DNA from: Paenibacillus_AR mesotrionivorans
GTDB lineage: Bacteria; Bacillota; Bacilli; Paenibacillales; NBRC-103111
Reading direction: 5' to 3'
Length of the DNA stretch: 35,363 nt
NCBI RefSeq assembly: GCF_046098205.1
Contig: NZ_JBJURJ010000031.1
Location: 1 to 35,363, forward strand
The position numbers and the translations under genes are program-made. This document shows positions 1-7,435 of the stretch, in pieces (position 1 is the first letter of the stretch; every line of letters begins with the position of its first letter). The notes below the pieces were generated by a model. The model searched no databases, was not told the DNA's origin, and saw only the letters and a program-made list of their open reading frames with translations.

Positions 1-1388
1 TCCTGGCAGCCGTCCCCGTCCACATCCGCTGTGGACAACGCATGGGCGCCTTGTTTGGCGAAGCTGCCGAAGCCCGGGTTGCGGCCATTGGGCTCATGGA
101 GCGTATCCGCGAAGGGATTGTTCATGGTCACCCAACCGCTGTCGGTATACCACAGCTCCGTGAGCTCCTTGCCATCCCAGTTGTAGGCGGCCATCGTCGC
201 CCGGGTGTAATACCCGCGGGCAAACAGTGCCGAAGGGGTGCGTCCGTCAAGGTACGCCACCCCGGCCAGGAAACGGTCCACCCGGTTGCCCGGTTCAATC
301 CGGTTCCAGGAGTAGTCCCCCCACATCAGTCCATCATCGTGACGGCCTGGCTTGTAGCGTACGGTGGAAAGCTCCTCCCCTGTGTCGCCGCGGAACACAG
401 TCAGGTATTCCGGTCCCTTCAGGATAAAACCCTCAAACTCCCGCAGCTTGTTCCGGGGACTCCGGCTGGGGGCGTACACGTCTACGAAATAGTCTGCCAG
501 CTTCTCCGCATCCTCCCGGGACAGCGGATAGCTGTACTGAGGCGCGATGCCAAAGCAATCCTCCAGCGTAGCGGGCCAGTGTCCCGCAGCTACTTCCTCA
601 TGATTATGCCAGCTCTGGAACATGTCCGCCACATGAGCCACGTAATCCGCGCCATTCATGCGATAATCGTCGGAGTGGCTATACCCAGCCGCCACGTCCT
701 CTGGCATCAGGGTAATATACGCCTCGGAGACCGGCTTGCCGTCCTCGTATCGGATCACCTTGGTACCCGGCGCGGTTTTGAACATGATCTCCGCTTTGCC
801 GTCGCCGTCAAAGTCATACACCAGGAACTGGGTGTAATGCGCCCCCGCCCGGATGTTCACGCCCAAGTCGATGCGGTACAAAAGCCGACCGTCCTGCTTA
901 TAGCAGTCCAGATAAACATTGCCGGTATAACCCACATGGGAAACATCATGGGAGTTGGACGGATCCCACTTGACGATATATTCATACTCGCCGTCACCAT
1001 CCACATCGCCCACACTCATGTCGTTGGCACTGTAGGTATAGGCTTGGCCTGCGGGGGTGATCCCATCGGCGGGTTTTTGCAGCGGGATCTCCAGATAAGG
1101 GGCTTCCCACGCCTTCACTTCGGCACTACGCTCCTGCTCGATCCCGTTTACCACCGCTGCCACTGCATACACCGATTCTGCACTGCCCGAGCGGTCCAGA
1201 TAGTTGGTGCTGTCCGTTACATCGGCCAGCTTCACACCGTTCCGGTACAGACGGAAATCCGGGGCGGTGAGTCCCTGCTCCGAAGCACCTGTTACTTCAT
1301 TGCCCAACAGCCGCCAACTGACGAATATTCCCTCCGGGGTGCGGGATGCCGCCAGCCCCCGGTTCAATTGTTCCATTTGCACACTCAT
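1..1388 (-). CDS. Rhamnogalacturonan lyase, PL11 family (YesX/YesW-like), 3' end outside the window
   Basis: The minus strand is open from an ATG at 1388 to the window edge (462 codons), with AGGAGG just upstream. The protein starts directly with MSVQMEQLNRGLAASRTPEG, has no signal peptide, then a fibronectin-like N-terminal part. This is followed by the PL11 propeller with repeated calcium-binding Asp loops: VGDVDGDGEYEYIVKWDPSN, FDFDGDGKAE-like YDFDGDGKAEIMFKTAPG, and STADVDGDGCQE at the cut end. The family cleaves the rhamnose-galacturonate backbone of pectin (rhamnogalacturonan I) by beta-elimination. Family members are about 600 residues, so roughly 150 C-terminal residues are missing. 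Lack of a secretion signal resembles the B. subtilis YesX exolyase, which acts on imported oligosaccharides, rather than secreted YesW; that assignment is inference. No pectin-uptake partners are visible on this side. A terminator or promoter for it is not obvious. Confidence 0.9.
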   Translation of the reverse strand, partial: MSVQMEQLNRGLAASRTPEGIFVSWRLLGNEVTGASEQGLTAPDFRLYRNGVKLADVTDSTNYLDRSGSAESVYAVAAVVNGIEQERSAEVKAWEAPYLEIPLQKPADGITPAGQAYTYSANDMSVGDVDGDGEYEYIVKWDPSNSHDVSHVGYTGNVYLDCYKQDGRLLYRIDLGVNIRAGAHYTQFLVYDFDGDGKAEIMFKTAPGTKVIRYEDGKPVSEAYITLMPEDVAAGYSHSDDYRMNGADYVAHVADMFQSWHNHEEVAAGHWPATLEDCFGIAPQYSYPLSREDAEKLADYFVDVYAPSRSPRNKLREFEGFILKGPEYLTVFRGDTGEELSTVRYKPGRHDDGLMWGDYSWNRIEPGNRVDRFLAGVAYLDGRTPSALFARGYYTRATMAAYNWDGKELTELWYTDSGWVTMNNPFADTLHEPNGRNPGFGSFAKQGAHALSTADVDGDGCQ

Positions 1389-1530
1389 GTGTATCCTCCT
1401 GCATCATAAGGCTTCATAATCTCCATTACACATGTCTACCTTATGCCCTATCCGGCTTGCAGGCAATCGGACATTCTTGATTTTCCCCGCCAATCAAGAA
1501 AGTGCAAACGGAACAAATAATGAAAACGCC

Positions 1531-1565
1531 AAAAACCGGGGCTTCTTTTAGGAAATCCCCGGTTT
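1531..1565 (-). terminator. Rho-independent terminator for the small gene at 1588-1791
   Basis: On the minus strand AAACCGGGG and CCCCGGTTTTT form a GC-rich stem around a loop of about 14 bases and run into a T tract. It sits about 20 bases after the stop codon of the 67-residue protein. Confidence 0.8.
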
Positions 1566-1587
1566 CATAGGATAAGCAGCCTTATCC

Positions 1588-1791
1588 CTATTCCTTCTCC
1601 GCGTTCTCCGCCTCAAAGCTATACTCCCGGCTGAGCTTCACCAGCTTCCGGTTGGCCTTGCGGAGCAGCACCATCTCTTCGTCCCAAGCCACCACAATCC
1701 CCAACACATCATTGGCAGGATCGGCATCCCGGCGGACCCGGATCCGGGCCCCGGACAGACGGAATTGCTGAAGCAAATCTGCAGTAACCAT
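1588..1791 (-). CDS. Conserved-looking small hypothetical protein (67 aa)
   Basis: The ATG at 1791 is preceded at good spacing by AAAAGGAGGGTGT, a strong ribosome binding site. The gene has its own downstream terminator at 1531-1565 and another terminator upstream at 1809-1840, so it looks like a monocistronic transcription unit. The product is MVTADLLQQFRLSGARIRVR... with a predicted beta-rich core (ARIRVRRDADPANDVLGIVV, then EMVLLRKANRKLVKLSREYS) and a charged C-terminus ending ENAEKE. There is no signal peptide or membrane segment. The strand pattern and the basic VLLRKANRKLVKLSR stretch could suit a small nucleic-acid-binding barrel, but I recognise no family and assign no function. Reality of the gene is supported by the ribosome site and flanking terminators. 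Confidence 0.75.
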   Translation of the reverse strand: MVTADLLQQFRLSGARIRVRRDADPANDVLGIVVAWDEEMVLLRKANRKLVKLSREYSFEAENAEKE

Positions 1792-1808
1792 ACACCCTCC
1801 TTTTCCGC

Positions 1809-1840
1809 AAAAAAGACCTGAACGGGTGTCCGTCCAGATC
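1809..1840 (-). terminator. Rho-independent terminator for the gene at 1897-2214
   Basis: Read on the minus strand, GATCTGGACGG pairs with CCGTTCAGGTC (two G-U pairs) and is followed by six T. It lies between the stop of the 105-residue hypothetical and the ribosome binding site of the 67-residue one, separating the two. Confidence 0.75.
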
Positions 1841-1896
1841 CTCTGCCGTCGTACTTGTAAGTATCGATCGATTAATTGCGCTCTATACGTTCACGG

Positions 1897-2214
1897 TCAG
1901 CCGACATGCTCCTTAGATTCGAACCAGTAATCCAGCACTGTCGCGGACATAACACGCTTGGCGATATATTCGGACTGCTTCTCCGAAAACTCCCCGCTCC
2001 AGTCCACATGAAGCTCGTTGCACAGCTTCACGATGGTCAACAGTTCGGACCAGGCGACATACCGTTTATACCAAAAAAACTGCGGATGCTCGATCATATA
2101 AGGATAAAGATCGTCAAATTCAGTATGCTTGCATTCAAGGGCACGCTCAAAATGTACCTTTGCTTCAACCAGCTTAGACAGCAGGTATTCTGCCGGAATG
2201 GTATTCTCCCCCAT
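1897..2214 (-). CDS. Hypothetical protein, 105 aa, soluble and helical
   Basis: The ATG at 2214 follows GAGAGGAGGCACTTGAC, an ideal ribosome site. A perfect TATAAT at 2248-2253 (minus strand) gives a short leader. The protein is mostly helical, acidic and rich in aromatic residues (YPYMIEHPQFFWYKRYVAW, then LLTIVKLCNELHVDWSGEFS), with no signal peptide or membrane helix. It ends with VLDYWFESKEHVG and is followed by a terminator at 1809-1840. It lies between xpt and the 67-residue gene, all on the minus strand. I do not recognise the family; the composition suggests a small cytoplasmic protein of Bacillales type. No function is proposed. Confidence 0.75.
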   Translation of the reverse strand: MGENTIPAEYLLSKLVEAKVHFERALECKHTEFDDLYPYMIEHPQFFWYKRYVAWSELLTIVKLCNELHVDWSGEFSEKQSEYIAKRVMSATVLDYWFESKEHVG

Positions 2215-2247
2215 GTCAAGTGCCTCCTCTCTGCCTTCTTACCCCCC

Positions 2248-2253
2248 ATTATA
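2248..2253 (-). promoter_or_regulatory. -10 element (TATAAT) for the 105-aa gene
   Basis: A consensus TATAAT on the minus strand lies about 33 bases before the ATG at 2214. The -35 position at 18 bases is poor (TTCCCC). A TTGACA occurs only 8 bases upstream, which is too close to act as its partner. Confidence 0.4.
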
Positions 2254-2326
2254 ATCGAAAATGTCAAATCGGGGAAGCCGAAGAGAACTTGAAAATGTTG
2301 CTTTTTCATGTCCGTTTCAATGTCAA

Positions 2327-2899
2327 CTAATCGGTAAAACGGACCTCACTGCCGTCTACAGACGCTACCCGGACAAGAGAATCCAACCGCACCCCGGCCT
2401 CCCGCAGGGCAGGCGCCCCCTTCTCGAAGGCCTTCTCTACTGCGATACCTAAGCCTACCAGGGTACACCCGGCCTGCTCCAGGATCCGGATTACCCCGCG
2501 TACCGCATCACCATTGGCAATAATGTCATCAATAATAAGCACCCGGTCCTTGGAGCTGAGCAGCTTTTTGGAAATCATCAAATCCGTCACAATGCCCTTC
2601 GTAAAGGAAGGAACCCGCTCACAGTAAGAGTCATTGTCAGTGGTCAACGTTTTTTTGCGGCGCGCAAACACCATGGGCACACCCAGCTTGTAGGCGGCAG
2701 CAAAGCCGATGGGAATTCCCGACGATTCGATGGTCACGACCTTGGTGACGCCCGACTCCCGGTAAAGCCGTGCGAATTCCTCGCCCATTTCCATGATCAG
2801 CTCAGGATCCACCTGATGATTGAGGATGGCATCCAACTGGAGGACTTTGCCGGATTGCACCGTCCCTTGACGCCTGATTGCTTCCTTTAACCGATCCAT
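2327..2899 (-). CDS. xpt: Xanthine phosphoribosyltransferase
   Basis: It converts xanthine and PRPP into XMP in purine salvage, as a cytoplasmic dimer. The 190-residue product follows B. subtilis Xpt closely over its whole length: LNHQVDPELI near residue 27, TIESSGIPIGFAAAYKLGVP at 56-75, FARRKKTLT at 78-86, and the PRPP loop VLIIDDIIANGDA at 120-132. I chose the ATG at 2899, seven to eight bases after GGAGGGG. A TTG six bases further upstream would lie almost on the ribosome site. In B. subtilis xpt is followed by pbuX and preceded by a guanine riboswitch. Here neither is seen: the genes after it are unrelated hypotheticals, and the 330-base leader lacks the purine aptamer core. Confidence 0.95.
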   Translation of the reverse strand: MDRLKEAIRRQGTVQSGKVLQLDAILNHQVDPELIMEMGEEFARLYRESGVTKVVTIESSGIPIGFAAAYKLGVPMVFARRKKTLTTDNDSYCERVPSFTKGIVTDLMISKKLLSSKDRVLIIDDIIANGDAVRGVIRILEQAGCTLVGLGIAVEKAFEKGAPALREAGVRLDSLVRVASVDGSEVRFTD

Positions 2900-3133
2900 A
2901 ACCAAAACCCCTCCGCGCGCATCGCCTTTATTCGCTGTCTTAATCCTTGTAACATTACCACAGGGAATTCAAGCTTTTCAAGTACGTTTGTTATTTTTTT
3001 CATTAAAACCGCAACTTTTTCCGGGGACGGACTGTCTATATAACCAATAGGGAGATTTATCCTCCAACCACACTCGGAATTGAATTGAAGCAGCGCCTCA
3101 CTTTTGGGAGAATAAGTTAGTGCCAATTGAGTA

Positions 3134-3163
3134 TTGTTTATGGCAACCCTTTGGAGGTATGAT
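3134..3163 (+). promoter_or_regulatory. Candidate sigma-A promoter for the lipoprotein gene
   Basis: TTGTTT (3134-3139), 18 bases, then TATGAT (3158-3163). This would give a leader of about 75 bases with a small ACGCC/GGCGT hairpin before the ATG at 3244. The -35 match is weak. Confidence 0.4.
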
Positions 3164-3243
3164 GGATTACATCCGGTGTCACAGCTGACGCCGTCGGGCG
3201 TTTACTCGAGAGACACAGGTTCTATAGAAGGGATCGATTCTCC

Positions 3244-3936
3244 ATGTTAAAGAAATGGTTCAGCCAGGCGGCAGCAGCCGGAATGATGATTACCCTTGCT
3301 GTAACAGTGGCTGCATGCGGCGGAGATAATGCTGCCCAATCACCGTCTCCTGCACAGGCAACCGTTGCTACAGTCAAAACAACCGCCCCAACCGGCAGCC
3401 CTGCAGCCGGCACCGTTACTGCAGCGTCGGATACTATGGCTCCTCCCGAGAAGGCACCAGGAGTCAACAACTATGTTCAACAAGCAGGCAATGAAGCCAA
3501 ACCCACTACCGCGGCAACCTCCAAACCCAAGAGAACCTACGACTCCTATACGGTGGAAAAACCCCTGCTCATGGGTGTAGCGATTGGCGACTCCCAGGAC
3601 AGCGTTGTTAAGCTCCATGGCACCCCCAAAAGCCATTATCTGATGGACGATGCCGAAGACCCGATTAACGTATATGAATATGATGGCTTTCATATCGGTT
3701 TGAATCCCCAGAAACAGGTGGAATTCGTAGAAGTGGCCAGCTCCGAGGAGGATCCCGGACTGAACAGCCTCCGCTTAGGCCAAACCACTGCAGAAGCCGC
3801 CAAGGCTTTGGGTAAACCCGATTCCAGCACAGACTATGTTATGACCTACAAAACCAAAACCACTGTCCTTAAGCTGGATATCGATACGAAGAGCAAAACC
3901 ATCCAATCCATCAAGCTGTTCGGAAGAAGCGAATAA
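3244..3936 (+). CDS. Lipoprotein with Pro/Thr/Ala linker and two tandem alpha/beta repeats
   Basis: The 230-residue protein has a lipoprotein signal peptide ending in the lipobox VAAC, Cys25 being the acylated residue. A low-complexity linker rich in Ala, Pro, Thr and Ser follows at about 26-95. The rest is two repeats. The first starts LLMGVAIGDSQDSVVKLHGT near residue 107, and the second LRLGQTTAEAAKALGKPDSS near 177. Both use the G-x-(S/T)-x3-(V/A)-x3-(L/H)-G-x-P pattern found in SmpA/BLIP-like and CAP-associated N-terminal domains. It is predicted to be anchored on the outer face of the membrane. An AAGGGA ribosome site lies about 10 bases before the ATG. It is transcribed alone, diverging from xpt and ending at the 3961-4010 terminator. 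No catalytic residues are evident; a binding or sensing role is only a guess. Confidence 0.85.
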   Translation: MLKKWFSQAAAAGMMITLAVTVAACGGDNAAQSPSPAQATVATVKTTAPTGSPAAGTVTAASDTMAPPEKAPGVNNYVQQAGNEAKPTTAATSKPKRTYDSYTVEKPLLMGVAIGDSQDSVVKLHGTPKSHYLMDDAEDPINVYEYDGFHIGLNPQKQVEFVEVASSEEDPGLNSLRLGQTTAEAAKALGKPDSSTDYVMTYKTKTTVLKLDIDTKSKTIQSIKLFGRSE

Positions 3937-3960
3937 ACCAAAGTGCAGATCAATAAAAAC

Positions 3961-4010
3961 AGCCACCGCTTATGCCTTCCCTCGGGAGAGCAGCCAGCGG
4001 TGGCTTTTGC
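3961..4010. terminator. Bidirectional terminator between convergent genes
   Basis: AGCCACCGCT (3961-3970) pairs perfectly with AGCGGTGGCT (3996-4005), followed by TTTT. On the other strand the stem is followed by a TTTTTATT tract. It serves the lipoprotein gene and the DedA gene, which converge here. Confidence 0.85.
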
Positions 4011-4026
4011 CGTTGCGTCCAACATC

Positions 4027-4653
4027 TCAGATAATCCGCTTGCGGCTGCGGAGAACGATCAAAGCGGCCAGGCAGGCAATAACCGCCACTGCCCCTACGC
4101 CAATCCCGATGTAACGGTGGACCACCTTCATGGCGAAGTCCAAATTATGGCCGATAAAACGGCCCAGAGTAATAAAGGTCACTGTCCAGACCAGTGCTCC
4201 GGAGCCGGCATACGCAATATAGCGCCAAATCCGGACGCCGCTGATGCCTGCCAGATAGCAGGTAAAATGGCGCACACCCGGAACGAAATAGCCGAAGGTG
4301 ACAGTCCATAATCCGAAGCGTCTGAACCATTCCTCCGCCTTGTCTAGCCTTTTGGGCGTCAGTTTAATCCACTTGCCGTACCGGGTAAGAAAGGGCTTGC
4401 CTACTTTATGCCCGATGGCGTAGCTGACCAGCATGCCTGTCATAGAGCCGAAAAAGCAAACGGCTATGGAAAGTGAGTACGAAAACCAATTCAGCGATGT
4501 CAAATATCCGATGAAGGTCATCAGGATTTCGTCCGGAACGGGCAACCCGATGATCCCCACGGCAAGAAAACCGTACATGGCAAGGTAACCGAACTCCAGT
4601 ATCCACTCCTTAAGCAATTCCAGCACTGATACACGCTCCAGTTCATTTTTCAT
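4027..4653 (-). CDS. DedA family membrane protein (VTT/SNARE-associated domain)
   Basis: DedA proteins are polytopic inner-membrane proteins; several act as flippases or scramblases of undecaprenyl phosphate or phospholipids and affect envelope homeostasis. The 208-residue product shows the signature GLPVPDEILMTFIGYLTS near residues 36-53, the re-entrant helix region SMTGMLVSYAIGHKVGKPF, and the conserved basic motif FGYFVPGVRHFTCYLAGISG with its essential-type Arg near residue 128. It ends in a membrane helix and RSRKRII. The ATG at 4653 has no clear ribosome site. A GTG nine codons further in (4626) follows CTGGAG at 9 bases, so the true start may be 4626. It has its own terminator at 3961-4010. 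Substrate cannot be told from the sequence. Confidence 0.9.
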   Translation of the reverse strand: MKNELERVSVLELLKEWILEFGYLAMYGFLAVGIIGLPVPDEILMTFIGYLTSLNWFSYSLSIAVCFFGSMTGMLVSYAIGHKVGKPFLTRYGKWIKLTPKRLDKAEEWFRRFGLWTVTFGYFVPGVRHFTCYLAGISGVRIWRYIAYAGSGALVWTVTFITLGRFIGHNLDFAMKVVHRYIGIGVGAVAVIACLAALIVLRSRKRII

Positions 4654-4738
4654 TTAGGCATTTCAAGATGCCAGTCATGCGCCTGTCCCTTCTATCATAC
4701 CCTTGTACTAACGGAATGGAAAGGAGGCGGATGCGCCG

Positions 4739-5785
4739 ATGCGCAATTTGAAGCAAATTCTCCAGATCGCTTTCACCTATATGGGAACCATAGTTGGCGC
4801 GGGCTTCGCAACCGGCAAGGAAATTCTTTTGTTCTTCACCAGATATGGCTGGGTAGCCGTGGCGACCATCGGGATTGCAACGGTCCTTTTTGTGTGGGTG
4901 GGCTGCAAGCTGATGATGATCGCCCATGAAATCGGCGCCGAATCGTATGAGGATCTGAACAAAGAGCTGTTCGGTCCCAAAATCGGGGATGCGGTCAGTT
5001 TATTCACCCTGCTGACTCTGTTCGGTGTTACCTCCGTTATGCTGGCTGCTGCAGGGTCTCTGTTTCAGGAGCATATGAACCTGCATGTTCAAGTGGGCCT
5101 CTTCCTGACGGTTTTCTTGACCTACCTGCTGCTGAACAAGGGAATGGCCGCTATCCTCGCCGTCAACTCGGTGGTGGTGCCCATCATGATATTGTTCACC
5201 GCGGCCATCGTATGGATTACACTGCGTTCCCCCGGGTCTGGTAACTGGGTTACCCTGCAGGGAGATCTTCCATGGCATAAGGCCTGGTTTTCACCGATTC
5301 TCTACACTTCCTACAACCTGGCTATGGCGCAGGCGGTGCTGGTGCCGTTGGGCAAAACAATCCACGACAAAAAGGTCCTTTATTGGGGCGGAATTGCAGG
5401 AGGCGTAGGCATCGGCTTGCTTCTCCTTGCTTGCCACTACACCCTTTCCGCGCAGATGCCCGGCATTATCCGTTATGAAATCCCCATGGGTCATTTAATT
5501 CAGCCCCTGGGACGTGTTGTGCAGCTCTTATATGTGCTGGTCATCTTCGGGGAAATCCTGACCACTTTTCTTTCCAATGTGTACGGGCTGGGGCTGCAGC
5601 TGAAGCAGCGCTCCGGTCTGCGGATGGCTGTGCTGGTCCCCATTATCCTCTTGGGCTGTTATCTGATCAGCCAAATCGGCTTTGGACGCCTGCTGGAGGT
5701 GCTTTATCCCCTATTCGGCGTGGTAAGTCTGGTCTGGTTTGTTGCCCTGATCTACCGCCGACGGGTCTGGGTTCGCAAGGCGTAG
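4739..5785 (+). CDS. YkvI family polytopic membrane protein (COG3949)
   Basis: The 348-residue protein has about ten hydrophobic segments and opens with the family hallmark FTYMGTIVGAGFATGKEILL at residues 12-31, the broken first helix of a LeuT-fold-like transporter. The closing RRRVWVRKA is cytoplasmic. Members are uncharacterised permease-like proteins; the substrate is unknown. AAAGGAGG about 10 bases before the ATG fixes the start. An ATG at 4731 is out of frame. The last 75 bases overlap the opposite-strand gene at 5711-6115, and no terminator separates them. The gene stands alone on the plus strand, facing away from dedA. Confidence 0.88.
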   Translation: MRNLKQILQIAFTYMGTIVGAGFATGKEILLFFTRYGWVAVATIGIATVLFVWVGCKLMMIAHEIGAESYEDLNKELFGPKIGDAVSLFTLLTLFGVTSVMLAAAGSLFQEHMNLHVQVGLFLTVFLTYLLLNKGMAAILAVNSVVVPIMILFTAAIVWITLRSPGSGNWVTLQGDLPWHKAWFSPILYTSYNLAMAQAVLVPLGKTIHDKKVLYWGGIAGGVGIGLLLLACHYTLSAQMPGIIRYEIPMGHLIQPLGRVVQLLYVLVIFGEILTTFLSNVYGLGLQLKQRSGLRMAVLVPIILLGCYLISQIGFGRLLEVLYPLFGVVSLVWFVALIYRRRVWVRKA

Positions 5786-6115
5786 CACCATCATAAGCCG
5801 GACCAGCAAAAAAATAAGTCCCACTAATGAAAATATAAATCCGGACAGCAGATAACCATAATGGTAATACGGGTATTGGTCCCGGTCGTTGATAACACCG
5901 ATTACGTCGGCCAGCAGGAATACCAAACCGATCAGCACCAAAGCCAGAACGGCATAGTCGAATACGGTCCAGCGGAGCAAGAGCTGGCGTTCCAGCTTCC
6001 CGGGAGCGCCGGTTTTTCCTTTGGCCTGGAACATCCGCCATACGGTATATACAGCTCCGCCGGTGACAGCCAAAGCAAGAACCGCTGCAAATATCTGCAG
6101 GATGGTATACAACAT
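5711..6115 (-). CDS. Small membrane protein, three predicted helices
   Basis: I place the start at the ATG at 6115 (MLYTILQIFAAVLALAVTGG), nine bases after AGGAGG; a TTG seven codons upstream would place the ribosome site inside the gene. The 134-residue product has hydrophobic helices at about 4-26, 53-72 and 84-108. A basic stretch (QAKGKTGAPGKLERQLLLR) lies after the first and a short Asp/Tyr loop (NDRDQYPYYHYG) between the second and third. The hydrophilic tail ends DQTYHAE. It follows the 98-residue gene by 48 bases on the same strand, so the pair is probably an operon. Its 3' end overlaps ykvI tail-to-tail by 75 bases. No family is recognised. Confidence 0.75.
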   Translation of the reverse strand: MLYTILQIFAAVLALAVTGGAVYTVWRMFQAKGKTGAPGKLERQLLLRWTVFDYAVLALVLIGLVFLLADVIGVINDRDQYPYYHYGYLLSGFIFSLVGLIFLLVRLMMVLRLANPDPSAVDQGNKPDQTYHAE

Positions 6116-6163
6116 AAACAAGAGCCTCCTGTCCAATTCATAATCAATTCGCCCCGGGCCTTT

Positions 6164-6460
6164 TCAGCCCTCGGTTAGTCTGGATACCAGCCAGACTACA
6201 GCGGCAAAACCGGCGGCAGGCAGCACCGCGGCAGCCCAAAAAACGGCTTTCCAGCCGGGATAGGGAGCGCTTTTCCAGATCAGCCCAAGCAGCGGGTCAT
6301 GGTTATGGATATCATTCGTATCCGGATGTGGAGCATTGTGGGCAGGAAATGACTGGACTGCTTCCCGGGAGGTTTGGTCGGAAACATGGATCTTACCTTT
6401 CTTCCAGCCGATGCGGTAGCTGATTTCTCTGTCGGATTGGGATTGCTCCGGCAAGGTCAC
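6164..6460 (-). CDS. Hypothetical protein with C-terminal membrane anchor (98 aa)
   Basis: The start is GTG at 6460, eight bases after AAAGGAGG. The first 65 residues are hydrophilic, with a His/Asn/Pro-rich stretch (PAHNAPHPDTNDIHNHDPLL). They are followed by one hydrophobic helix, WKAVFWAAAVLPAAGFAAVV, near residues 69-88 and a short tail. It is first in a likely two-gene operon with the three-helix protein at 5711-6115. The two may form a membrane complex, but this rests on position only. Not recognised as a known family. Confidence 0.7.
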   Translation of the reverse strand: MTLPEQSQSDREISYRIGWKKGKIHVSDQTSREAVQSFPAHNAPHPDTNDIHNHDPLLGLIWKSAPYPGWKAVFWAAAVLPAAGFAAVVWLVSRLTEG

Positions 6461-6486
6461 TGCGGCGGCCTCCTTTCATAACCTAT

Positions 6487-6537
6487 GGAATGCGATAGGC
6501 TACTTCTATAGTATTCCAAGCCGCTCCCAAAAAGCAA
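6487..6537 (-). promoter_or_regulatory. Candidate promoter overlapping an inverted repeat
   Basis: Minus-strand TTGCTT (6532-6537), 18 bases, TACTAT (6508-6513). The -10 lies inside an imperfect inverted repeat (6487-6498 with 6506-6517, 10 of 12 positions), which could be an operator or a transcript hairpin for the two-gene membrane operon. Confidence 0.4.
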
Positions 6538-6619
6538 CGCTTTTGGTGAAAGGGATAGAGTCATTTCAGCCGATTGTGGTAATATGTTGGTAGTCTATCT
6601 TTCGGAGGGAGGTTGGCGA

Positions 6620-7384
6620 ATGGCGAAAACAGCGCTTGTGTCTGGAGGCGCCCAAGGAATTGGCCGCTGTGTGGCGCTGCGTCTGGCTGAAGCGGGATAT
6701 GCCGTGTCCCTGTGCGATACGGACCGGGAAGCCGGGCTGGAGGTCATCCGAATGATTCATGAGGCGGGCGGAACGGGGATTTTCTGCTGCGCGGATATGG
6801 GTGTCCGGGAGGATGTGGAGCGGTGGTTCCGGGTCACGGCTCTGGAGCTGGGGGACATCCATGTACTGATCAATAATGCGGGCATCGGGAAAAATGCGCC
6901 TGTCCTGGAGCTGTCTCTTGAGGATTGGAGCCGGGTCATTGCGGTGAATCTGACCGGTACCTTCCATGCCTCCCAGCTGGCTGCCAGACGGATGCGGGAG
7001 CAGGGAACAGGCGGCAGCATCGTCCATATCGCCTCTACCCGCGCACTGATGTCGGAGCCGGGAACCGAAGCATATTCGGCCTCCAAAGGCGGCATCCTGG
7101 CTCTTACCCATGCCATGGCTGTCAGCCTCGGCGAATACGGAATCCGCGTGAATGCCGTTAGCCCCGGATGGATCGAGACCCGGGATTGGCAGCTGGGCTC
7201 CCGGTCGGTCACTCCTTTCCACAGCGAAAAGGACCGGCTTCAGCATCCCGCAGGCCGTGTGGGCACTCCGGAGGACATTGCGGCCGCCTGCCTTTATTTA
7301 TGCGGGGCTTCGGCGGGTTTCATCACCGGTCAGAATCTGGTGGTGGACGGCGGGATGACCGTCAAGATGATTTATGAGGAGTAA
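6620..7384 (+). CDS. Short-chain dehydrogenase/reductase (SDR, classical)
   Basis: An NAD(P)-dependent Rossmann-fold oxidoreductase of 254 residues, the usual length for classical SDRs. Visible motifs are the dinucleotide loop GGAQGIG (9-15), NNAG (85-88), catalytic Ser139 in HIAST, and the Tyr152-x3-Lys156 pair in YSASK. NAVSPGWIET follows, then the C-terminal FITGQNLVVDGG. Asp33 after the second beta strand (LCDTD) suggests a preference for NAD over NADP. The ATG at 6620 follows GGAGGGAGG; the open frame extends 12 codons further without a better site. The EamA transporter starts 51 bases downstream in the same direction and may be co-transcribed. Substrate is unknown; glucose dehydrogenase-like and 3-oxoacyl-ACP reductase-like proteins share this layout. 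Confidence 0.9.
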   Translation: MAKTALVSGGAQGIGRCVALRLAEAGYAVSLCDTDREAGLEVIRMIHEAGGTGIFCCADMGVREDVERWFRVTALELGDIHVLINNAGIGKNAPVLELSLEDWSRVIAVNLTGTFHASQLAARRMREQGTGGSIVHIASTRALMSEPGTEAYSASKGGILALTHAMAVSLGEYGIRVNAVSPGWIETRDWQLGSRSVTPFHSEKDRLQHPAGRVGTPEDIAAACLYLCGASAGFITGQNLVVDGGMTVKMIYEE

Positions 7385-7435
7385 GGAACTGTTTGTAGTG
7401 TAGTGTCATGACATCTGGAGAGGACCTGATTATTC

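Noticed and set aside
42..1409. Long plus-strand ORF (455 codons) at the left end
   Set aside because: It is the antisense shadow of the PL11 lyase: no ribosome site, no family motif, Arg/His-rich translation. The minus strand has the real gene.
2887..3126. 79-codon minus-strand ORF overlapping the start of xpt
   Set aside because: It starts at a TTG without a ribosome site and overlaps the xpt start. The translation looks protein-like but lacks a recognisable motif, so it was left out.
2906..3230. Purine riboswitch upstream of xpt
   Set aside because: Expected by analogy with B. subtilis, but the conserved aptamer loops and a terminator stem are not visible in the leader.
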